A stretch of 64,000 nt of DNA from CAZMOK01 sp964567785 (GTDB lineage Bacteria > Bacteroidota > Bacteroidia > Bacteroidales > JAGOPY01): assembly GCA_964567785.1 (NCBI GenBank), contig CAZMOK010000005.1:12003-76002 (forward strand), in the 5' to 3' direction. Positions 57,786 to 64,000 of the stretch are shown here, in pieces. Every line of letters begins with the position of its first letter. The stretch's first letter is position 1. The translations under genes and the position numbers were made by a program. The notes beneath the pieces are model-generated. The model was not told the origin of the DNA. It searched no databases and worked only from the letters and a program-made list of their open reading frames with translations.

Positions 57786-59438
57786 TTAGGGGATATTTTT
57801 ATCAAATCCCGGTCTTTTTCTGACTTTTCTCAGATCCAGAAGATTCATCGGGTTGTTTTCCATTCCGGTAATTTTATTGCTAACAAATCTTGTAACCTCG
57901 TCATAATATAATACCACAACGGGACATTCTTCCATTACCAGCTCATTCATGCTTCTGTAAAGCGTTATCCTTTCATCGTAAGAAACTGTTTTCTGTGAAA
58001 GAAGGTAAAGGCTGTCATAAAGAGGATTGCTGAAATGCGTGTAATTAGGCCCACCGGGTGTAAAATTACCAGAGTAGAACAACGAGAGATAATTTTCCTC
58101 ATCGGGATAATCCGCAATCCAGGATGCCCTGAAAAAACCTATTTTTCCCTGTGCCTTTAATTCCTTAAAGGTAGCGGCGGGGTAGACCTCAATTTCGATT
58201 TTCATTCCTATTAATGAAAGCTGGGACTGGATATATTTGCAAATGTCAAGATAATCGGCCGTGGTATGAAGGTTTATGGTCTTTAACGGCTTTTTGTCAT
58301 TTAATCCCGGGCTATCCAGCAGTTTTCTTGCAGAATCCGGATCATAGGAGTAGTATTTGCGTGAGTGATCAAAAGCCGGCATTCCTGCCGGGATGAAGCC
58401 GTAGTTTCCAGGAATACCGATCCCGTTCCTCAGGTATCTTATCATTTTTTCACGGTCAAATCCTATATTGACAGCCCGGCGCACTTTTTTCGAAAGCAAT
58501 GGGTTGAATTCCCCGTTCTCTTCGGTTCCCATCATAATGCCCAGGTATTCCGTATTAAGGTATGGCCCCTTCATGAGCCTGACTATTCCGGAATAACGTG
58601 GGTTCAGTTTGCCTGCACCGGTAAGCAGCTCATCTTTATAGGATGGATCGATACCGGAGAGAAAATCGAGATTGCCTTTTATGAATTCAAGGAAGGCAGT
58701 TTGCTGGTCGGAGAGAAAAGTAATTGATACTGCATCCAGGTGAGGCAGCCTGTTTAGGCTGTCGCATTCAAAATACCGGTCATTTTTCACAAGTACCATT
58801 TTCACCCCCTCTTTCCAGGTGCTTAGCCTGAACGGGCCTGTTCCCAAAGGGTTTCTGCTAAACTCGGTATCTGTGTTCTCAAGAGCCTCGATTGGAATAA
58901 CTGAACAATATTGCATTGCCAGGATGCTCAGAAAAGGAGGGAACGGCTCCTTAAGCCGAATGATCAGCACCGAATCGTTGATTGCAATAAAACCTGGCTT
59001 ATTACCCGTCATCTCAACTTTTGAGAAGATCCATGAACCGGGAGACGCCACTTCAGGGTCAAGGATCCTTGAAAAACTGTAAACAAAATCTTCGGCAACT
59101 ACTTTCCTTGAAGTAAAATTATCCGTTTGATGGAAATAGACATCGTTCCTCAGAAGAAATGAATATTCCCTGCCGTCTTGTGATATCTTCCATTCTTTGG
59201 CGATACAGGGGATTGGTTTCAGGTTGGTGTCAAGCCTGACCAGTCCGTCAAAAAGCTGGTTACACGCCCATATGTTTGCCTGGTCCTTAGCATAGGCCGG
59301 ATCGAGGGAGGTTATGTTCGATGGCTCGTTATAACGAAAAACAGTTTTTCCTTCATCATCATACCCTCTTCCGGAACAGGCAAGTAATGCCGCCAGTGGC
59401 ACCAGGAGTAAAACTTTTTTTACCGAAGGACTTTGCAT
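57786..59438 (-). CDS. ABC transporter substrate-binding lipoprotein, OppA/DppA family
   Basis: 550 aa from ATG 59438; a start at 59510 would add 24 residues and place coding across the lon stop. Lipoprotein signal with lipobox LLAC (about residue 21). SBP_bac_5 motifs follow: NITSLDPAYAKDQANIWACN, GLVRLDTNLKPIPCIAKEW, VYFHQTDNFTSRKVVAEDFVYSF (in part), and NPLGTGPFRLSTWKEG. It captures peptides or similar ligands for an ABC importer. An OppC-type permease lies at the left end of the window, too far to be an operon partner. It is 43 bases after lon. Confidence 0.9.
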   Translation of the reverse strand: MQSPSVKKVLLLVPLAALLACSGRGYDDEGKTVFRYNEPSNITSLDPAYAKDQANIWACNQLFDGLVRLDTNLKPIPCIAKEWKISQDGREYSFLLRNDVYFHQTDNFTSRKVVAEDFVYSFSRILDPEVASPGSWIFSKVEMTGNKPGFIAINDSVLIIRLKEPFPPFLSILAMQYCSVIPIEALENTDTEFSRNPLGTGPFRLSTWKEGVKMVLVKNDRYFECDSLNRLPHLDAVSITFLSDQQTAFLEFIKGNLDFLSGIDPSYKDELLTGAGKLNPRYSGIVRLMKGPYLNTEYLGIMMGTEENGEFNPLLSKKVRRAVNIGFDREKMIRYLRNGIGIPGNYGFIPAGMPAFDHSRKYYSYDPDSARKLLDSPGLNDKKPLKTINLHTTADYLDICKYIQSQLSLIGMKIEIEVYPAATFKELKAQGKIGFFRASWIADYPDEENYLSLFYSGNFTPGGPNYTHFSNPLYDSLYLLSQKTVSYDERITLYRSMNELVMEECPVVVLYYDEVTRFVSNKITGMENNPMNLLDLRKVRKRPGFDKNIP

Positions 59439-59481
59439 AAGGGGGCCGGGCTGTCCCTGCAAAGATAAACAGTTAGAGCAA

Positions 59482-61953
59482 TTATTTTTTAGTTGTCTGG
59501 ATAAGGTCAATGGGCTTTTTTACTTTCTCCTTCAGAAGGGCATGATCTACTACCTCTATCATCTGATCTACATAAATAAAATTCAATCCCTTGACATAAT
59601 CGTCTTTTATCTCCCGTATGTCTTTTATATTTTCTTTTGAAAGGATCACATCTTTCACCTTGGCTCTTTTGGCAGCAAGGATCTTTTCCTTGATACCTCC
59701 AACAGGAAGCACCTTGCCCCTGAGCGTGATCTCTCCGGTCATTGCTACCCTGGCCCTTACTTTTCGTTGGGTGAATGCAGAAGCCAGCGCCGTAAACATG
59801 GTAATTCCCGCCGAAGGCCCGTCTTTTGGAACAGCTCCTTCGGGGAAGTGGATGTGTACATTCCAGTTTTTAAATATTTCGGGATTCACGTTCAGGTCCT
59901 CCGCATGCGCCCTGAGATACTCTATGGCCAGTGCAGCGGATTCTTTCATTACATCACCCAGGTTCCCGGTAAGGGTAAGCTGGCCCTTCCCCTTCGAAAG
60001 ACTGACTTCAACAAACAATATCTCCCCTCCTACCGAAGTCCAGGCCAGCCCGGTGACCACTCCCGCAACCTCGTTATTTATTTCACGATCGCGCTGGTAC
60101 CTGGGTGCACCCATTATTTCTTCCAGCTCTGACTGCTGAAGCTGCCTGGAATACTCCTCATTCATGGCAATCTTTTTTGCCCTGTTACGGAGTATCTTTG
60201 CTATTACCTTCTCCAGGCCCCTGACCCCTGATTCCCTGGTATAATTATCGATAATACTCTCGAGGGTCTTTTTAGGGAAGGTTACCTGGCCTTTTTTTAT
60301 CCCGTTTTCGCCAAGTTGCTTGGGTATAAGGTGCCTTTTCGCAATCTCGACCTTTTCTTCCAGCAGGTACCCGCTCAGGTCAATGATCTCCATCCTGTCG
60401 CGAAGTGCAGGGTGAATGGTCATGGTAGTGTTTGCCGTGGCAATGAACATTATCTTCGACAGGTCGAAACTTGTTTCGAGATAGTTGTCGTAGAATTCCA
60501 CGTTTTGTTCAGGATCCAGGATCTCAAGCAAAGCGGCCTGTGGGTCTCCCTGGATATTGTTACCGCTGACCTTGTCAACTTCATCCAGGACAAAGACCGG
60601 ATTTGCCGATTTTGTCTTTTTCAGGCTCTGTATTATTCGCCCCGGCATTGCTCCGACATAAGTTTTGCGGTGACCGCGAAGTTCTGCTTCATCCCTTACG
60701 CCTCCAAGCGACATTCTGACATATTTCCTGTCGAGGACTTTAGCGATCGATTTCCCGAGTGATGTTTTACCAACCCCGGGAGGGCCTACAAAGCAAAGTA
60801 TGGGTGCTTTCAGGTCTTTTTTCAGTTTCAGCACTGCAAGGTGCTCAATGATCCTGTCCTTGATCTTTTCAAGCCCGTAGTGGTCTTCATCGAGTATTTT
60901 CTGCGCTCTTCCAAGATCAAAATTGTCTTTTGTATATTCTTTCCAGGGCAGTTCAACCAGTGTATCAAGATAATTGAGCTGGATCGAATACTCTGCTGCC
61001 TGTGGATTCATGCGCTGGAGCTTCTTAAGTTCCTTTTCAAATGTCTCTTCTATGTTGGGAGACCATTTTTTTTCTTTTGCCTTCGACTTCAGCTCACTGA
61101 TCTCCTGCTCATTTGGCGATCCTCCGAGTTCTTCCTGAATGGTCTTCAATTGCTGTGCAAGAAGGTAGTCCCTCTGCTGTTTATCCAGGTCGGTCTTTAC
61201 CTTGTCCTGGATCTGGTTCTTAAGCTCCTGGATCTGCATTTCTTGCGACAGCGCCTCCAGCACTTTGTTTGCCCTTTCGTTGAGGTCGCTTATTTCTAGC
61301 AGCTCCTGTTTTTCCTTGATCTCAACGTTCAGGTTGGAAGAGACAAAATTGACCAGGAAAAAGGGGCTTTCAATATTCTTTATTGCAAAGGCTGCTTCGG
61401 AGGGCATATTTGGCGACATCTTAATGATCTTAATCGCCAGGTCCTTGAGTGAGTCGATGAGCGCCAGAAAACGTTCATCGGTCTTATAATCAGCTTTTAG
61501 CGTTTCAAAAGGATTTACCCTTGCCTTGAAGTAGGGCTCCTCCTGGATGATCTTTTCAATGACAAACCTTTTCTTACCCTGGATTATGGCGGTAGTGCTG
61601 CCGTCGGGCATTTGCAGCAACTTCATTATGTGTGCAACAGTCCCTGTCTTGTAAATGTCGTCCGGTTTAGGATCCTCCACATTGGCATCTTTCTGGGCCG
61701 TGACACCAATTATCTTATCCTTCCTGTAATAATCCTTTATAAGCTGTATTGATTTATCCCTGCCTACGGTAATAGGAATAACCACTCCCGGAAAAAGTAC
61801 CGTGTTCCTCAGGGGAAGGATCGGAAGTTCCTGTGGTACTTTTTCATTTTCCATCCGCTCCTCATCCTCCTGAGAAAGCAATGGAATGAATTCCGTGTCG
61901 GCATCGATTATATCTGATAAAAATAAATTCTTCTTCGCAAGTGATTCATTCAT
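59482..61953 (-). CDS. lon: ATP-dependent Lon protease
   Basis: 823 aa serine protease/AAA+ machine degrading damaged and regulatory proteins. N-terminal LON domain with LPILPLRNTVLFPGVVIP, coiled coil, AAA+ domain with Walker A FVGPPGVGKTSLGKSIA (about 385) and Walker B VFVLDEVDK, and the C-terminal peptidase domain with catalytic Ser in PKDGPSAGITMFTAL (about 710) and Lys in GGIKEKILAAKRAKV (about 753). Complete and of normal length. A near-match -7 element (TAATTTTA) lies upstream. Confidence 0.98.
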   Translation of the reverse strand: MNESLAKKNLFLSDIIDADTEFIPLLSQEDEERMENEKVPQELPILPLRNTVLFPGVVIPITVGRDKSIQLIKDYYRKDKIIGVTAQKDANVEDPKPDDIYKTGTVAHIMKLLQMPDGSTTAIIQGKKRFVIEKIIQEEPYFKARVNPFETLKADYKTDERFLALIDSLKDLAIKIIKMSPNMPSEAAFAIKNIESPFFLVNFVSSNLNVEIKEKQELLEISDLNERANKVLEALSQEMQIQELKNQIQDKVKTDLDKQQRDYLLAQQLKTIQEELGGSPNEQEISELKSKAKEKKWSPNIEETFEKELKKLQRMNPQAAEYSIQLNYLDTLVELPWKEYTKDNFDLGRAQKILDEDHYGLEKIKDRIIEHLAVLKLKKDLKAPILCFVGPPGVGKTSLGKSIAKVLDRKYVRMSLGGVRDEAELRGHRKTYVGAMPGRIIQSLKKTKSANPVFVLDEVDKVSGNNIQGDPQAALLEILDPEQNVEFYDNYLETSFDLSKIMFIATANTTMTIHPALRDRMEIIDLSGYLLEEKVEIAKRHLIPKQLGENGIKKGQVTFPKKTLESIIDNYTRESGVRGLEKVIAKILRNRAKKIAMNEEYSRQLQQSELEEIMGAPRYQRDREINNEVAGVVTGLAWTSVGGEILFVEVSLSKGKGQLTLTGNLGDVMKESAALAIEYLRAHAEDLNVNPEIFKNWNVHIHFPEGAVPKDGPSAGITMFTALASAFTQRKVRARVAMTGEITLRGKVLPVGGIKEKILAAKRAKVKDVILSKENIKDIREIKDDYVKGLNFIYVDQMIEVVDHALLKEKVKKPIDLIQTTKK

Positions 61954-62111
61954 AATATATATTCAGTCAATTTGTCAGTTCGACATTAAAATTACTCATA
62001 TTTTCCGGGCTAAAAGCTAAATATGCCTGTGAGACAGGGGAATAATCAGACAATTAGTTCCGAGGGGTATGAAAGATCAAGATTGGTGCCAATAATGAAC
62101 GGGGGGTAAAA

Positions 62112-63308
62112 TCAGAAGAACATTCTTGAGTTTGTTTTATCGAGAGTCATATTGTAAACGCTCTTTAAGATATCCTTGTCGATTGAATTGAACTCAAGGC
62201 CTCTGCGGGCATACATTTTACGGGCTACATCCAGTGCTTTCTGAAAGTCGAAACCCCGGAAGCCTGAAGTACCTCCCCAGAGGAAGCTCGGGACAAAATT
62301 CCGCTGATAGCCCCCGCCATAGACATTTGTATTGATCCCGATTACGGTGCCTGTGTTGAACATTGTATTTATACCGCATTTAGAATGATCGCCCATAATA
62401 AGGCCGCAAAACTGAAGACCGGTTTCGACAAAGGTCTGGTCACCATAGTTCCACACCTTTGCATTATCGTAAGTGTTTTTAAGGTTGCTCGTGTTGGAAT
62501 CGGCGCCAATATTGCACCACTCCCCTATTACTGAATTGCCCATAAAACCATCGTGGGCCTTGTTTGAATAGCCGAAGATCACGGAGTTGTTAATCTCACC
62601 GCCTGCTTTTGAGAAAGGCCCTATAGTTGTTGGCCCATAAATTTTGGCCCCCATTTTGACAACGGCATTTTCACCAAGTGCAAAAGGTCCTCTTATCAGG
62701 CTGCCTTCCATGATCTCACTATTTTTTCCAATGTAGATAGGTCCGGATTCTGAGTTCAGGACTGCTCCTCTGACAGCAGCACCTTCTTCAACAAAAACCT
62801 CCTTTCCGAACACCCTGTTCGAACTGTCGAGGGTAGCTGATTTCCTGCCTCTTGTCAACATTTTGTAGTCATCCCTCAGAGCCCTGTCGTTGAAGTTGAA
62901 AATATCCCAGGTATAGTCTATCTTCAGAAAATCTGAAGAGGATTCCACTACATTGACCCCTTCAACATTGTCCTCATCCATGTTTTCAAGGTCGGTAGAT
63001 TCCACCCTCATAGCGGCGATCACCTCTCCTTTCACCAGCACGTCATTGTTATTGAGCTTGCTGATCTCTTTGACCAGTTCAGGCGTGGGGCAGATCGATC
63101 CGTTGATCATGATGTTGTCCTTTTCCTCTTTGATCGGGTATTTTTCACTGAGAAAATCCTCTGTAAGGGTTGAGGTTGTTATACCAAGGTACTTTTCCCA
63201 TTTTTCCCTGATGGTTGTGATGCCAATCCTGATATCTGCAACCGGACGCAAATAGGTAAGAGGAAGGAGGTTGCTTCTTCTGAAATTGTCGAACAGGACG
63301 TAATTCAT
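62112..63308 (-). CDS. GlmU-like putative sugar nucleotidyltransferase
   Basis: 398 aa of the Bacteroidota GlmU family (TIGR03991-like): the N-terminus NYVLFDNFRRSNLLPLTYLRPVADIRIGI is characteristic (shown here in part as LLPLTYLRPVADIRIG). The nucleotidyltransferase-like half is followed by a left-handed beta-helix of hexapeptide repeats (about 185-350): GAVLNSESGPIYIGKNSEI, LIRGPFALGENAVVKMGAK, and NSVIFGYSNKAHDGFMGNSV. It may make UDP- or GDP-activated sugars or acylate them. It is not canonical GlmU. Promoter element at 63331. Confidence 0.88.
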   Translation of the reverse strand: MNYVLFDNFRRSNLLPLTYLRPVADIRIGITTIREKWEKYLGITTSTLTEDFLSEKYPIKEEKDNIMINGSICPTPELVKEISKLNNNDVLVKGEVIAAMRVESTDLENMDEDNVEGVNVVESSSDFLKIDYTWDIFNFNDRALRDDYKMLTRGRKSATLDSSNRVFGKEVFVEEGAAVRGAVLNSESGPIYIGKNSEIMEGSLIRGPFALGENAVVKMGAKIYGPTTIGPFSKAGGEINNSVIFGYSNKAHDGFMGNSVIGEWCNIGADSNTSNLKNTYDNAKVWNYGDQTFVETGLQFCGLIMGDHSKCGINTMFNTGTVIGINTNVYGGGYQRNFVPSFLWGGTSGFRGFDFQKALDVARKMYARRGLEFNSIDKDILKSVYNMTLDKTNSRMFF

Positions 63309-63330
63309 TGATTCTGAAAATAATTAGATG

Positions 63331-63338
63331 CAAAATTA
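63331..63338 (-). promoter_or_regulatory. sigma-AB -7 element of the GlmU-like gene
   Basis: On the - strand TAATTTTG fits TAnnTTTG, 22 bases before the ATG at 63308. Confidence 0.55.
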
Positions 63339-63490
63339 ACTGGAACAACAAAAATAATCAGAGTTCCTTTAAATTATATTGATCAAAAGCCTGCTTTATT
63401 ATATATTTATTAACAAACAACCCACATTTTTGCTCATAATAACGCAATATTCTGCAACGAAGTATGCAATATAAAGACCTGGCCGGAACA

Positions 63491-63519
63491 AAAAAAGCCA
63501 TCCTTGCGGGATGGCTTTT
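63491..63519 (-). terminator. Intrinsic terminator after rpmE2
   Basis: A stem of GCCATCC with GGATGGC extended by an A/T arm, with a 5-base loop, followed on the - strand by a run of T, 17 bases after the stop. Confidence 0.85.
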
Positions 63520-63536
63520 GAATTTTGTTTGATTTC

Positions 63537-63797
63537 TTATTTCTTTTCAAGATGTTTCTTGTAGCGGCTCTTGAACTTATCCACACGCCCTGCGGTATCC
63601 ACGAGCTTCATTTTACCTGTGTAGAACGGATGGCTCGTATTGGATATCTCTAGTTTAACAAGAGGGTATTCCTTACCGTCTTCCCACTTGACCGTTTCCT
63701 TTGCAGGGGTTGTTGAACGGGTAAGGAATGAATATCCGTTCGACATGTCCTTGAAAACTACAAGCCTGTATTCTTTTGGATGTATATCTTTCTTCAT
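63537..63797 (-). CDS. rpmE2: 50S ribosomal protein L31, type B
   Basis: 86 aa. Type B L31 is recognised by MKKDIHPKEYRLVVFKDMSN, SFLTRSTTP and SNTSHPFYTGKMKLVDTAGRV. There is no cysteine, so this is the zinc-free form, which often replaces zinc-binding L31 under zinc limitation. No second L31 gene is in the window, so it may be the sole copy. It has its own promoter (63827) and terminator, giving a single-gene transcript. Confidence 0.97.
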   Translation of the reverse strand: MKKDIHPKEYRLVVFKDMSNGYSFLTRSTTPAKETVKWEDGKEYPLVKLEISNTSHPFYTGKMKLVDTAGRVDKFKSRYKKHLEKK

Positions 63798-63826
63798 TTT
63801 TCTAAGCCTCTTTTGATTTCGGCCTG

Positions 63827-63834
63827 CAAAAATA
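63827..63834 (-). promoter_or_regulatory. sigma-AB -7 element of rpmE2
   Basis: On the - strand TATTTTTG fits TAnnTTTG, 29 bases before the rpmE2 ATG. Confidence 0.55.
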
Positions 63835-63882
63835 GGAAATTATTTTTTTATGGCAAAAAAGGCAGGTACATTTTTTAACCGG

Positions 63883-63999
63883 CTATCCATTGGTTTTATT
63901 AACGGTCAACTTGCCTTCCAATAAAAAAGAAACAACATCAGCATTGTCTGCATAATCCCAAAGCTCAGGTTTCTGGGTTTTCCCAAAAGGAATGGCGCC
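63883..63999 (-). CDS. C-terminal end of an unidentified protein (right-truncated)
   Basis: On the - strand a frame open from the right edge gives 38 residues then TAG: it starts GAIPFGKTQKPELWDYADNA and ends LEGKLTVNKTNG. Composition is protein-like and no in-frame start lies inside the window, so it is the tail of a gene lying mostly outside. I do not recognise the family. It precedes rpmE2 on the same strand, but rpmE2 has its own promoter. Confidence 0.5.
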   Translation of the reverse strand, partial: GAIPFGKTQKPELWDYADNADVVSFLLEGKLTVNKTNG

Positions 64000-64000
64000 T

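Noticed and set aside
59439..59510. Longer start for the OppA-like protein
   Set aside because: It would put a polar stretch before the lipoprotein signal peptide and overlap the lon stop.
1..64000. CRISPR arrays, insertion sequences, integrases, prophage or restriction-modification genes
   Set aside because: No regularly spaced repeats with spacers, no transposase or integrase motifs and no terminal inverted repeats with target duplications were seen.

Overview
The window reads as chromosomal DNA of a Bacteroidota member, most likely Bacteroidales-like and at least partly anaerobic. Three things point there. (1) Many genes and the tRNA are preceded by the Bacteroidota sigma-AB -7 element TAnnTTTG, usually without a Shine-Dalgarno sequence. 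(2) Type IX secretion is represented by two exported peptidases with C-terminal sorting domains, a PorE-like protein and a PorD (DUF4835) protein, together with GldI-like FKBP lipoproteins. (3) The order bamD - rpoZ(omega) - coaBC - porD - recN is a known Bacteroidota cluster. A flavin reductase-rubredoxin fusion suggests oxygen-detoxifying chemistry typical of anaerobes. Two runs of exactly 100 N, each flanked by a duplicated sequence, suggest a scaffolded draft or metagenome assembly.

Layout. 1-1.5 kb: tail of a DUF5723-like protein and an OppC-type permease. 1.6-8 kb: tRNA-His with terminator, then ffh, folD, a secreted propeller-like protein, queE and a PorE-like OmpA protein, all on +. 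8-21.6 kb: mostly - strand membrane and redox genes (MATE, flavin reductase-rubredoxin, glutathione peroxidase, MFS, K+ channel with zinc ribbon, TIGR02757, two thioredoxin-like proteins, Mn-exporter-like protein, queD, yidD, Kef antiporter), then rplS and trmD. 21.7-32.3 kb: T9SS subtilase, an XRE regulator with palindromic operators, ndk, nrnA, two FKBP lipoproteins, cysQ, uvrB, a steroid-reductase-like membrane protein and an epimerase. 32.3-35.9 kb is the only region that looks accessory: four unrecognised genes, a decayed threonine-aldolase tail, a helically phased ACTTAA repeat array and an assembly gap. 36-46.7 kb: TPR protein, gyrA, clpC, two acyl-CoA dehydrogenases, fabI. 46.7-51.8 kb: recN, porD, coaBC, omega, bamD. 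52-64 kb: alpha-oxoamine synthase, coiled-coil membrane protein, T9SS M14 peptidase, dapA with DUF6913, OppA-like lipoprotein, lon, GlmU-like protein, rpmE2 and a partial gene at the right edge.

Most of the window is housekeeping: protein targeting (ffh, yidD), outer-membrane assembly and T9SS (bamD, porD, porE-like, cargo peptidases, FKBP chaperones), proteolysis (clpC, lon), repair and topology (uvrB, recN, gyrA), and cofactor and lipid metabolism (folD, coaBC, fabI, queD/queE). I found no CRISPR array, insertion sequence, prophage or recognisable defence cassette. The best candidate for something undescribed is the 32.3-35.9 kb segment, especially the gene at 33148 with a possible AAA+-lid-like region and its phased repeat promoter. 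That is a lead, not a demonstrated system.
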